Assembly: GCF_039526385.1 (NCBI RefSeq) | Contig: NZ_BAAAIX010000015.1 | Coordinates: 1 to 64,000, forward strand | Origin: Luteococcus peritonei | GTDB taxonomy: Bacteria; Actinomycetota; Actinomycetes; Propionibacteriales; Propionibacteriaceae | DNA length: 64,000 nucleotides | Direction of reading: 5' to 3' | Shown here: one piece after another, positions 28,309 to 36,387 of the stretch | How positions within the stretch are numbered: the stretch's first letter is position 1 | Layout of the letters: every line of letters starts with the position of its first letter | The notes under the pieces: model-generated | Seen by the model: only the letters and a program-made list of their open reading frames with translations | Database searches by the model: none | What the model was told of the DNA's origin: nothing | Position numbers and translations under genes: made by a program

Positions 28309-31263
28309 TCAGCCCCGGTGGGCCGCGAGCAGCTCGCCCAGGGTCATGGCGTCGCGGGCCTCCAGGTCCTTGACCTGTTTGCGGCAGGAGAAACCGTCGG
28401 CCAGCACGATGGCCTCGGGCTTGGCGTGCAGGGCGGGCAGCAGGTCGTGCTCGGCCACCTTCACGCTCACCTCGTAGTGGCCCCGCTCGACGCCGAAGTT
28501 GCCGGCCAGGCCGCAGCAACCGCCCAGCGTCACCACCTCGGCACCGGTGCGGGCCAGCAGGGCGGCATCGGCGGCCCAGCCCAGCACGGCGGCATGGTGG
28601 CAGTGCGGCTGCGCGATGATGGTGTGCCCGCTCAGGTCGGGCAGCTCCAGGTCCTCGACGGTGGCCAGCAGCTCGGCCAGGGTGTGGATCCCGTCGGCCA
28701 CCTCGGCCACCCGCTCGTCGTCGTGCAGCAGTTCCTTGGCATCGCTGCGCCAGACCGCCATGCAGCTGGGCTCCAGTCCGACGACGGGGATGCCGGCCGC
28801 CACGATGGGGTGCAGCACCTCCAGCGCCGCCCGCAGCTGGCGACGGGCCCCGTCGAGCTGGCCGGTGGTGATCCAGGTCAGCCCGCAGCAGGCGTCCTCC
28901 TGCAGCACCCGCGGCTCGAAACCGGCGCCCACCAGGGTCTGCACCAGGCCGGCGAGCTGGTTGCCCACGAAGGAGTCGGTGAAGGAGTCCACCCAGATGA
29001 CCACGGGACGGCCCTGGCCCTCGGGGGCCGAGACGGGTCCCGGGGTCGGGCGGGTGCGTCCGGCCGTCAGGCCGGAGGCGACGCGCCGCACCAGCCGGGA
29101 GGGGGCATAGGGGGACGGGGTCGTGTCGTCGGAGTGCTCCGCCTGGGCCTGCTGCTCCAGGCCCGGCCGCGCGGCGCCCTCCACGGCGCCCAGGCCGCGG
29201 AAGTCGGAGCGGGCGCTGCCACCGGTACGGAACTCGGGCATCGGGCGACGCTGGTCCACCCCGGCCGCCAGTCGCACCAGGTGCTTGGCGCCGGGCAGCT
29301 GGGTGCCCAGGTTGGCGACGGCACCGACGCCCGGCACGCGGGTCACCAGACGGCCCCAGCGCGGCAGCCAGCCCAGCGCGTAGTGGCTCATCGGGCGCAG
29401 CCGGCCCTTGTAGCTCTCGTGCAGCACCCGCGACTTGTAGCTGGGCATGTCGATGCCGGTGGGGCAGTCGCGCGAGCAGCCCTTGCAGCTCAGGCACAGG
29501 TCCAGCGCCTCGTGCACCTCGGGGGAGCGCCAGCCCTCGGCCACCAGCGAGCCGTTGACCATCTCCTGCAGCACCCGGGCGCGGCCGCGGGTGGAGTCCT
29601 TCTCGTCGCGGGTGGCCTGGAAGGAGGGGCACATCACGCCGCCGCCGGCCGTCGAGTCCGCCAGGCACTTGCCCACGCCGGTGCACTGGTGCACCGCGGT
29701 GACGAAGTCAGGGTCCTCGGTGCGCAGCGGGGAAGCCAGCGTGGCGGCGACGCGGATGTCGGCCTCCACCGGCCGCGGGTCCACCAGGACGCCGGGGTTG
29801 AGCAGGTTGTGGGGATCGAAGAGCTGCTTCACCTGGCCGAACAGGCTGATCGCCTCGGGCGAGTACATCGCCCCCAGCAGCGCCGAGCGCGCCCGCCCGT
29901 CGCCGTGCTCACCGCTCATCGAGCCGCCGTGGCGTGCGGCCAGCGCGGCTGCCTGCTCCACGAACTCGCGGTAGCGCTGCGGCCCACCGGCCTCGGTGAG
30001 GGGGAAGTCGATGCGGCAGTGCACGCAGCCGTCGCCGAAGTGGCCGTAGGGCAGGCCCTGCAGGCCGTGCTCGCCCAGCAGGGCGTCGAACTCGCGCAGG
30101 TAGGCACCCAGCCGCTCGGGCGGCACGGCGGCGTCCTCCCAGCCGGCATAGGCCGGGTTGTCCAGGCTGACACCGGCCAGGCCGGCGCCGTCAGCGCGGA
30201 TCTTCCACAGCGCCTTGACCACGGCCGCATCGGTGACGATCCAGCCCTCCAGCGCCCCGCAGGCGGCCAGCAGGCCCTCGGCCCGCGCCTGCACCTCCGC
30301 CTCGTCCTCGCCGACCAGCTCGACGAAGACCCAGCCGTCGCCGCGCGGCAGCTCGGGCACGGCGGCGCTGCCGTGCTGGCGGGCCACCACGTCGACGATG
30401 CGGCGGTCCATGCCCTCGCAGGCCACCGGGGAGAAGGGCAGGATGGCGGGCATCGCGTCGGCGGCCTCGGCCATCGTCGGGTAGCCCAGCGCCAACATCC
30501 GGGAGACGGGTGCGTCGGAGACCAGCCGCACGGTGGCCGAGGTGATGACCCCCAGCGTGCCCTCGGTGCCGGAGAAGAAGCGCGCCGCGTCGAAGCGGTT
30601 CTCGGGCAGCAGGTGCTCCAGCGAGTAGCCGGAGACCTGGCGCGAGAAGTGCCCGAACTCGGTGCGGATGGTGCCCAGGTTGGCGGCCACCAGCTCGCGC
30701 AGCGCCGGCAGGGGAGCGGCATCCGAGCCCCCCTCGCCCAGCCGCACCAGCTCCCCGGTGCCGGTGATGACGTCGAGGGCCACCACGTTGTCGGCACTGC
30801 GGCCATAGCCCAGGGCGCGGGGGCCGCAGGCATTGTTGCCGATCATGCCGCCGATGGTGCAGCGGGTGGCGGTGGACGGGTCGGGGCCGAAGCGCAGGCC
30901 GTGCGGGCGGGCGGCCAGCTGCAGGTTCTGCTGCACCACACCGGGCTGCACCACGGCGGTGCGGGCCTCGGGGTCGATGGTGCCGATCTGGTGGAGGTGC
31001 CGGGCGACGTCGACCACCAGTCCTTCGCCCACCGCATTGCCGGCGCAGGAGGTGCCGGCACCACGGGGCACCAGCGGGAGTCCCGCGGCCAGGGCGGCGC
31101 GGACCACGGTGGTGAGCTCCTCGACGCTGCGGGGCCGGGCCACCGCCTGCGGCACGACGCGGTAGATGGAGCCGTCGCTGGAGTAGAGGGCCCGGGTCAG
31201 GCTGGTGGTGTCGGTGCAGTCACGGGCATCGGGCTGTGCGAGGTAGTCGTCGAGGGCGCTCAC
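28309..31263 (-). CDS. FAD-linked oxidase fused to Fe-S/CCG domains (YdiJ/D-lactate dehydrogenase type)
   Basis: A large 984-residue flavo-iron-sulfur oxidoreductase. The FAD-binding PCMH domain comes first (VPRGAGTSCAGNAVGEGLVVD near residue 61), then the FAD-oxidase C domain with SGEHGDGRARSALL. Next come two 4Fe-4S clusters (CTGVGKC ... CPSF and CLSCKGCSRDCPTGID) and two cysteine-rich CCG domains (CCGLTW, CCGLAG). The fusion matches D-2-hydroxyacid dehydrogenases such as YdiJ (D-2-hydroxyglutarate) and single-chain D-lactate dehydrogenases. It probably oxidises a D-2-hydroxyacid and passes electrons to quinone. A MarR gene lies 5 bp upstream. Confidence 0.85.
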   Translation of the reverse strand: MSALDDYLAQPDARDCTDTTSLTRALYSSDGSIYRVVPQAVARPRSVEELTTVVRAALAAGLPLVPRGAGTSCAGNAVGEGLVVDVARHLHQIGTIDPEARTAVVQPGVVQQNLQLAARPHGLRFGPDPSTATRCTIGGMIGNNACGPRALGYGRSADNVVALDVITGTGELVRLGEGGSDAAPLPALRELVAANLGTIRTEFGHFSRQVSGYSLEHLLPENRFDAARFFSGTEGTLGVITSATVRLVSDAPVSRMLALGYPTMAEAADAMPAILPFSPVACEGMDRRIVDVVARQHGSAAVPELPRGDGWVFVELVGEDEAEVQARAEGLLAACGALEGWIVTDAAVVKALWKIRADGAGLAGVSLDNPAYAGWEDAAVPPERLGAYLREFDALLGEHGLQGLPYGHFGDGCVHCRIDFPLTEAGGPQRYREFVEQAAALAARHGGSMSGEHGDGRARSALLGAMYSPEAISLFGQVKQLFDPHNLLNPGVLVDPRPVEADIRVAATLASPLRTEDPDFVTAVHQCTGVGKCLADSTAGGGVMCPSFQATRDEKDSTRGRARVLQEMVNGSLVAEGWRSPEVHEALDLCLSCKGCSRDCPTGIDMPSYKSRVLHESYKGRLRPMSHYALGWLPRWGRLVTRVPGVGAVANLGTQLPGAKHLVRLAAGVDQRRPMPEFRTGGSARSDFRGLGAVEGAARPGLEQQAQAEHSDDTTPSPYAPSRLVRRVASGLTAGRTRPTPGPVSAPEGQGRPVVIWVDSFTDSFVGNQLAGLVQTLVGAGFEPRVLQEDACCGLTWITTGQLDGARRQLRAALEVLHPIVAAGIPVVGLEPSCMAVWRSDAKELLHDDERVAEVADGIHTLAELLATVEDLELPDLSGHTIIAQPHCHHAAVLGWAADAALLARTGAEVVTLGGCCGLAGNFGVERGHYEVSVKVAEHDLLPALHAKPEAIVLADGFSCRKQVKDLEARDAMTLGELLAAHRG

Positions 31264-31267
31264 GCGC

Positions 31268-31726
31268 TCAGTCTGCCACCGCCAGCACGGCGCGCATCAC
31301 GCGTCCCAGTGCGGCGAAGTCCTCCTCGGAGACGTTGTCCACCAGCACCCGGCGCACCGCCGAGACGTGGCTGGGGGCGGCCTGCTCGAGCAGCTCGTAG
31401 CCCTTGTCCGTCAGCTGCGCGACCACGCCGCGACGGTCCTCCGGCGCAGAGGAGCGGGCCACCCAGCCGGAGTTCTCCATCCGGGCCACCGCGTGGGTCA
31501 GCCGAGAGCGCGACTGGTGCACCAGGTCGGCCAGCTCGCTCATCCGCAGCCGACGCCCCTCCGCCTCGGAGAGGCAGACCAGGATCTCGTACTCGCCCAG
31601 GTCGAGGCCGTGACGACGAAGGTCCTGGTCCAGGTAGGAGTCGATGCGCGCCACCCCGAGCAGGTAGCTGCGCCAGATGCGCTGCTGCTCCTCGGTGAGC
31701 CACAGGGTCTCGTCGTGCTTGGCCAT
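31268..31726 (-). CDS. MarR-family transcriptional regulator
   Basis: A winged-helix dimer of 152 residues. The recognition region (LRMSELADLVHQSRSRLTHAVARMENSGWVAR) and wing (APEDRRGVVAQLTDKG) are clear. I chose the ATG at 31726 because TATACT, a full -10 match, ends 7 nt before it. A GTG at 31744 lies upstream of that hexamer. It heads the minus-strand run with the FAD/Fe-S oxidase and may control it, and is divergent from the biotin transporter. Confidence 0.85.
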   Translation of the reverse strand: MAKHDETLWLTEEQQRIWRSYLLGVARIDSYLDQDLRRHGLDLGEYEILVCLSEAEGRRLRMSELADLVHQSRSRLTHAVARMENSGWVARSSAPEDRRGVVAQLTDKGYELLEQAAPSHVSAVRRVLVDNVSEEDFAALGRVMRAVLAVAD

Positions 31727-31733
31727 GGAGCGG

Positions 31734-31739
31734 AGTATA
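31734..31739 (-). promoter_or_regulatory. -10 element for leaderless marR mRNA
   Basis: TATACT on the minus strand ends 7 nt before the ATG at 31726. Confidence 0.6.
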
Positions 31740-31776
31740 TCCACGCGAGGTCACTGCTCCCGGGGCCGCCCACGAG

Positions 31777-31818
31777 TGGACTCGCCCCTGTCCAGGGCCC
31801 ATACTTGAACACTGTTCA
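31777..31818 (+). promoter_or_regulatory. biotin transporter promoter with BioQ-like operator
   Basis: TGGACT (31777-31782), a 17-nt spacer and CATACT (31800-31805) form the promoter. The palindrome TGAACACTGTTCA (31806-31818) overlaps the predicted start. TGAAC-N3-GTTAC is the operator type described for the TetR regulator BioQ of actinobacteria, so biotin-responsive repression is likely. Confidence 0.65.
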
Positions 31819-31853
31819 GGCCCGCACGGGGCCTCGTCCGCAGGAGCTCCATC

Positions 31854-32441
31854 ATGGCCGACGCCGCCCGCCCCTCCCGTTCCCGCGACCTCGCGATGAT
31901 CGCCGTCTTCGCTGGCCTGATGGCCGCCCTGGGGCTGCTGCCGCCGATCCCGATCCCGCTCTCCCCGGTGCCGATCACCGCCCAGTCGCTGGGCGTCATG
32001 CTGGCCGGCTCCATCATCGGCGCCCGGCGTGGCGCCGGTGCCCTGCTGCTCTTCCTCGCCCTGGTGGCCATCGGCCTGCCGCTGCTCTCCGGCGGCCGCG
32101 GCGGCCTGGGCGTCTTCATGGGCCCGTCGGTGGGCTTCCTGGTGGGCTGGGTGGTCTGCGCCTGGTTCATCGGCCTGGTCACCGAGCGGCTGGGCGCCCC
32201 CTACACACTGGCCAAGGGGCTGGTGGCAAATGTGCTGGGCGGCATCGTCCTGCTCTATGTCTGCGGCATCGCCGGCGTCCTGGTGCGCACCGGCATGACC
32301 CTGAAGGCGGCGCTGCTGTCCAATGTGCCCTACCTGGTGGGCGATGCCATCAAGGTGGTCATCGCCAGCCTGGTGGCGCTCGGTGTGCACCGTGCCTACC
32401 CGGGTCTGCTGGCCTCGCGACGGGTGGGCGCTTCCCGGTGA
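31854..32441 (+). CDS. bioY: biotin ECF transporter substrate-binding subunit BioY (first copy)
   Basis: A membrane S component of 195 residues with about six helices. BioY signatures are present: SPVPITAQSLGVMLAGSIIGARRG near residue 37 and the glycine-rich LPLLSGGRGGLGVFMGPSVGFLVGW near 75. The ATG follows GGAG. The GTG of a second bioY overlaps its stop, and genes for the A and T components follow in the same operon. Confidence 0.93.
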   Translation: MADAARPSRSRDLAMIAVFAGLMAALGLLPPIPIPLSPVPITAQSLGVMLAGSIIGARRGAGALLLFLALVAIGLPLLSGGRGGLGVFMGPSVGFLVGWVVCAWFIGLVTERLGAPYTLAKGLVANVLGGIVLLYVCGIAGVLVRTGMTLKAALLSNVPYLVGDAIKVVIASLVALGVHRAYPGLLASRRVGASR

Positions 32442-33031
32442 CCGGCTCCTCCTCGCGGGACCTGGCGCTGGTCTGCAGCTTCGCGGGCCTCACCGCCCTG
32501 CTGGGCCTGCTGCCGGCGCTCCCGGTGGCGTGGTCGCCGGTGCCGGTGACCCCGCAGTCACTGGGCCCGATGCTGGCCGGCTCGCTGCTGGGCTGGCGGC
32601 GGGCGCTGGCCTCGCAGACCATCTTCTGGCTGCTGGTGGCCCTGGGTCTGCCGCTGCTCTCCGGCGGTCGTGGTGGCCTGGGCGTGCTGCTCGGCCCGTC
32701 GGTGGACTTCCTGCTGGGTTATGTGCTCTGCGCCGGGGCGATCGGCTGGGCCTGCCAGCGCTGGCACACCGAGCGGGCCCTGCCGCTGCTGCTGGTCAAC
32801 CTGCTGGGCGGCGTGCTGCTGCTCGACCTGCTGGGTGCCCTCGGCTTCGCCGCGGTGCTGCGCACCGGGCCGGTCGCCTCACTGGTGATGGCCGCCACCT
32901 ACGTTCCGGGCGGCCTGCTCAAGGCGGCCCTGGCCACCTCCGTGGCCGTCGGCGTGCACCGCGCCGTGCCCGGCCTGCTGCCGGCGCCAGTCCCGGCCGC
33001 GACCGTCCGGCTGGCGGGGGAGGCGCGATGA
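32438..33031 (+). CDS. bioY: biotin ECF transporter substrate-binding subunit BioY (second copy)
   Basis: A second, clearly paralogous S component of 197 residues with the same landmarks (SPVPVTPQSLGPMLAGSLLG, GLPLLSGGRGGLGVLLGPSVDFLLGY). It has diverged from the first, for example Asp instead of Gly in the GPSVD/GPSVG segment. Its GTG overlaps the stop of copy one and its stop overlaps the ATP-binding gene. It could change affinity or bind a related vitamer. Confidence 0.92.
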   Translation: MTGSSSRDLALVCSFAGLTALLGLLPALPVAWSPVPVTPQSLGPMLAGSLLGWRRALASQTIFWLLVALGLPLLSGGRGGLGVLLGPSVDFLLGYVLCAGAIGWACQRWHTERALPLLLVNLLGGVLLLDLLGALGFAAVLRTGPVASLVMAATYVPGGLLKAALATSVAVGVHRAVPGLLPAPVPAATVRLAGEAR

Positions 33032-33723
33032 TCTCGATCGAGGCCCGCCAGGTGGGCCACGCCTACGGCGAGGGCAGCACCCGACGGGTGGTGCTCAGCG
33101 ACGTCAACCTGCGCGCCACCGAGCGACGGATCGGCGTGATCGGGCACAACGGCTCGGGCAAGTCCACCTTCCTGCGGATGCTCAACGGCCTGGTGCTGCC
33201 CACCGAGGGCAGCATCCTGGTGGACGGCATGGACACCGCCTCCCGCGCCAAGGAGATCCGCAAGCTGGTGGGCTTCCTGTTCACCGACCCGGACAACCAG
33301 ATCATCATGCCCACCGTCGCCGAGGATGTGGCCTTCGGGCTGCGTCGCAGCGGTCTGGACAAGCAACAGGTGGCCGAGCGGGTCGACGCCCTGTTGGAGC
33401 GCTTCGGGCTGCTGGGCCACCGCGACCACCCGGCCCAGCTGCTCTCCGGCGGGCAGAAACAGCTGCTGGCACTCGCCTCGGTGCTGGTCACCGAGCCGAG
33501 GATGATCGTGATGGACGAGCCCACCACCCTGCTCGACATCCGCAATGCCAACCAGATCGGCCGCATCATCGACACCGTCGAGGCCACCGTCGTGCTGGCC
33601 ACCCACCACCTGCACCTGCTGCACTCCTTCGACCGGGTACTGGTCTTCGACCAGGGCCGGCTGGTGGCCGACGGCAGTCCGCAGGAGTCGATCGCCACCT
33701 ACGAGCGCATCATGGAGGCCTGA
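33028..33723 (+). CDS. bioM: ECF transporter ATP-binding subunit BioM
   Basis: A cytoplasmic ABC ATPase of 231 residues. Walker A is GHNGSGKST near residue 39, the signature is LLSGGQKQLLALA near 146, Walker B MIVMDEPTTLLD follows, and the switch His lies in ATHHLHLL. ATGA overlaps on both sides tie it to bioY2 and bioN. It powers the module by coupling to the T component. Confidence 0.93.
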   Translation: MISIEARQVGHAYGEGSTRRVVLSDVNLRATERRIGVIGHNGSGKSTFLRMLNGLVLPTEGSILVDGMDTASRAKEIRKLVGFLFTDPDNQIIMPTVAEDVAFGLRRSGLDKQQVAERVDALLERFGLLGHRDHPAQLLSGGQKQLLALASVLVTEPRMIVMDEPTTLLDIRNANQIGRIIDTVEATVVLATHHLHLLHSFDRVLVFDQGRLVADGSPQESIATYERIMEA

Positions 33724-34331
33724 TGCGCTCCACCCTGGGCCTCTACCGTCCCGGCAGTTCCCCGCTGCACCGGCTGGGTGCCGGTCCGAAGCTGGTGGCC
33801 CTGCTGGTCCTGGGCCTGGCCTCGGTGCTGCTGCAGCGCTCCTTGGTGGCCACCCTGGGCAGCCTGGCCGTGGTGCTGGTGCTCTATGCGGTGGCCGGCA
33901 TGGACCTGCGCACCACCTGGCAGCAGGTGCGCCCGATGGCCTGGCTGCTGCTCTTCACCGCCGCCTTCCACCTGTGGGCCTCTGGCTGGCGCAAGGCGCT
34001 GGTCTACACCGCCATGATCGTGGTGATGGTGCTGGCCGCCGCCCTGGTGACGCTCACCACCCGCACCACCGCCATGGTGGACCAGGTGGTGCGCGCCGCC
34101 GGCCCGCTGCGCCGCCTGGGCGTCGACCCCGAACGCGTGGGCCTGGTGCTGAACCTGGGCATCCGCTGCGTGCCGCTGGTGGCGGCCATCGCCGCCGAGG
34201 TGCGCGAGGCTCAGTACGCCCGACTGGGGCAGTTCAGCCTGCGCAGCTTCGCGGTGCCGCTGGTGGTGCGCTGCCTGCGCGACGCCGACGCGCTGGGCGA
34301 GGCGCTGGCCGCCCGTGGCGTCGATGACTGA
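33723..34331 (+). CDS. bioN: ECF transporter transmembrane subunit BioN
   Basis: The T component has 202 residues with about five membrane helices. The two cytoplasmic coupling motifs that contact the ATPase are present: EAQYARLGQ near residue 162 and EALAARGVDD at the C-terminus (the Ala-Arg-Gly signature). It completes a BioMNY importer with two alternative S subunits. The stop is followed by a pair of direct repeats. Confidence 0.92.
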   Translation: MRSTLGLYRPGSSPLHRLGAGPKLVALLVLGLASVLLQRSLVATLGSLAVVLVLYAVAGMDLRTTWQQVRPMAWLLLFTAAFHLWASGWRKALVYTAMIVVMVLAAALVTLTTRTTAMVDQVVRAAGPLRRLGVDPERVGLVLNLGIRCVPLVAAIAAEVREAQYARLGQFSLRSFAVPLVVRCLRDADALGEALAARGVDD

Positions 34332-34336
34332 GGCGG

Positions 34337-34378
34337 CGATTCCCTTGCCTGCAGGACAAGACGATTCCCTTGCCTGCA
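34337..34378. repeat. 17-bp direct repeat pair downstream of bioN
   Basis: CGATTCCCTTGCCTGCA occurs at 34337-34353 and, identically, at 34362-34378, 25 bp apart start to start. The first copy runs into a palindromic stretch, CTTG-CCTGCAGG-ACAAG. No gene is here. Confidence 0.8.
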
Positions 34379-34431
34379 AAGCAGTCAGCCGCGCGTGCCG
34401 GGTTCGCGCGCGGTAGGGCAGCGGTTGAATG

Positions 34432-34451
34432 GTTGACGACTGGTCGTCGAC
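34432..34451. promoter_or_regulatory. operator-like dyad upstream of the acyl-CoA ligase gene
   Basis: GTTGACGACTGGTCGTCGAC pairs end to end over 9 bp (one G-T) around TG. It lies about 75 bp before the TTG start and 40 bp before a TAGGAT -10-like hexamer (34492-34497). It looks like a TetR-type operator; the regulator is not in the window. Confidence 0.5.
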
Positions 34452-34524
34452 GCTGCTGAAGTGCCTCCCAGACCGTCCCCGCGGGCGGGTCTAGGATCGA
34501 GCGGTCAACACGAAAGGTCGTCCA

Positions 34525-36381
34525 TTGAGCACCGTCCAGCAGGAGATCCTCGCCACCTGTCCGCCGAGCGTCGGCCACATGCTGGAGGAGCGGGCCCGCG
34601 CGACACCCGACAAGCTGGCCTTCCTGCAGCCCGACCGCAAGCCCAAGGGCCCCAACCAGTGGCGCCGCATCACCTGGCAGGAGGCGCGCCAGGAGATCCA
34701 CGAGCACGCCGCCGGCTTCCTGGCGCTGGGCCTGGAGCGGGAGCAGCGGGTGGCGATCGCGGCCAGCACGCGCTACGAGTGGGTGGTGGCCGACCTGGCC
34801 GTGCAGTGCGCCGCCGGTGCCGTCACGGCGATCTACCCCAACACCACCGACCACGACGTGCTCTACATCATGCAGGACTCCGACTCGGTGATGCTGGTGG
34901 CCGAGAACCAGGCCCAGGTGGCCAAGGTGCAGCTGCACAATGCCGAGCTGTGGGACCAGGTGGCCCACATCGTCATCATCGACGACGACCGTGATGCCGC
35001 CGAGCGCGTCGACCAGCGCGTCATCACGCTGGAGCAGCTGCGCGAGCTGGGGCGTGCCCGGCTCGCCGAGCAGCCCGACTGCGTCACCGATGCGGTGGCG
35101 AGCCTGCGGCCCGAGAGCCTGGCCACGCTGATCTACACCTCCGGCACCACCGGTCGCCCGAAGGGCGTCGAGCTGGCGCACGAGAGCTGGACCTACATCG
35201 CCAAGGCCATGAAGTACATGGAGATGATGGACGAGGACGGTGTGCAGTACCTGTGGCTGCCGCTGAGCCATGTCTTCGGCAACTGCCTGGTGGCGGTCTC
35301 GCTGGCCTACGGCTTCGCCACCGCCGTCGACGGCCGGGTGGACCGGATCGTCACCGGCCTGGGTGAGGTGAAGCCCGACTTCATGTGCGGCGCCCCGCGC
35401 ATCTTCGAGAAGGTGCGCGCCGCGGTGATGACCGCCAGCCCCAGCACCGGCGCCAAGGGCCGGATCTCGCGCTGGGCCTTTGCCGTGGGCCGCGACTCGC
35501 GTCCCTACCGGCTGGCCGGCGAGCCGATGCCCAAGAAGCTGGCGGCGCAGTACAAGCTGGCCGACAAGCTCGTCTTCAGCCAGCTCAAGGCCAAGCTGGG
35601 CGGCAACATCAAGTTCCTGATCTCCGGCTCGGCCAAGCTGTCCAGCCAGGTGCAGGAGTGGTTCTACTCCGCCGGCATCACCGTCATCGAGGGCTACGGC
35701 TCCACCGAGACCACCGCCATCGCCTTCGTGAACGACCCGCGCACCCCCCGCTTCGGCACCGTCGGCCCGGTGACCCCCGGCCTGGAGGTCCGCATCGCCG
35801 AGGACGGCGAGATCCTGCTCAAGGGCCCCACCATCTTCCGCGGCTACCACAATGCCGAGGACAAGACCGCCGAGGTCTTCGATGCCGACGGCTGGTTCCA
35901 CACCGGTGACCTGGGCGAGCTGGACGACGACGGCTACCTGTCGATCACCGACCGCAAGCGCGACCTGATCAAGACCTCCGGCGGCAAGTACGTGGCCCCG
36001 CAGAAGGTGGAGAACGCGATCACCGCGAACATCCCCTATGTCAGCCAGGCGGTCGCCCTGGGCGAGGGGCGCAAGTACGTCGTCGCCCTGGTCACCATGG
36101 AGCGCGAGGCCCTGCTGCGCTGGGGCCGCAACCACGGCCACCCGAATGCCAGCTACGAGGAGCTGACCCAGCTGCCCGAGATCAAGGCCTCTATGGACAA
36201 GCTGATGGGCCGCGCCAACGCCAAGCTGGAGAAGTGGGAGACTGTCAAGCGTTTCGCGATCCTGGACCACGAGTTCAGCGTCGACGACGGCGGCGTCACC
36301 CCGAACATGAAGGTGCGCCGCGGCGCGGTGGACAAGAAGTACGCCCACGTCGTGGACTCGCTCTACGACAAGGAGGACTGA
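34525..36381 (+). CDS. long-chain fatty-acid-CoA ligase (FadD15-like AMP-binding protein)
   Basis: An adenylate-forming enzyme of 618 residues. Motifs A3 (YTSGTTGRPKGVEL near residue 205), A5 (YGSTET near 392), A7 (WFHTGDLGELDDDG near 455), A8 (DRKRDLIKTSGGKYVAPQ near 474) and the C-terminal subdomain are all present. It activates fatty acids to acyl-CoA at the membrane for beta-oxidation or lipid synthesis. The start is TTG, supported by GAAAGG 7 nt upstream. A double-hotdog thioesterase follows 6 bp later, so formation and hydrolysis of acyl-CoA are co-transcribed. Confidence 0.9.
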   Translation: MSTVQQEILATCPPSVGHMLEERARATPDKLAFLQPDRKPKGPNQWRRITWQEARQEIHEHAAGFLALGLEREQRVAIAASTRYEWVVADLAVQCAAGAVTAIYPNTTDHDVLYIMQDSDSVMLVAENQAQVAKVQLHNAELWDQVAHIVIIDDDRDAAERVDQRVITLEQLRELGRARLAEQPDCVTDAVASLRPESLATLIYTSGTTGRPKGVELAHESWTYIAKAMKYMEMMDEDGVQYLWLPLSHVFGNCLVAVSLAYGFATAVDGRVDRIVTGLGEVKPDFMCGAPRIFEKVRAAVMTASPSTGAKGRISRWAFAVGRDSRPYRLAGEPMPKKLAAQYKLADKLVFSQLKAKLGGNIKFLISGSAKLSSQVQEWFYSAGITVIEGYGSTETTAIAFVNDPRTPRFGTVGPVTPGLEVRIAEDGEILLKGPTIFRGYHNAEDKTAEVFDADGWFHTGDLGELDDDGYLSITDRKRDLIKTSGGKYVAPQKVENAITANIPYVSQAVALGEGRKYVVALVTMEREALLRWGRNHGHPNASYEELTQLPEIKASMDKLMGRANAKLEKWETVKRFAILDHEFSVDDGGVTPNMKVRRGAVDKKYAHVVDSLYDKED

Positions 36382-36387
36382 GCCCAG

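Noticed and set aside
27931..31698. A 1255-codon plus-strand open frame antisense to the FAD/Fe-S oxidase
   Set aside because: Same reason: the oxidase on the minus strand has clear FAD and cluster motifs.
34337..34378. A CRISPR array
   Set aside because: Only two short repeats with an 8-nt gap between them and no cas genes.
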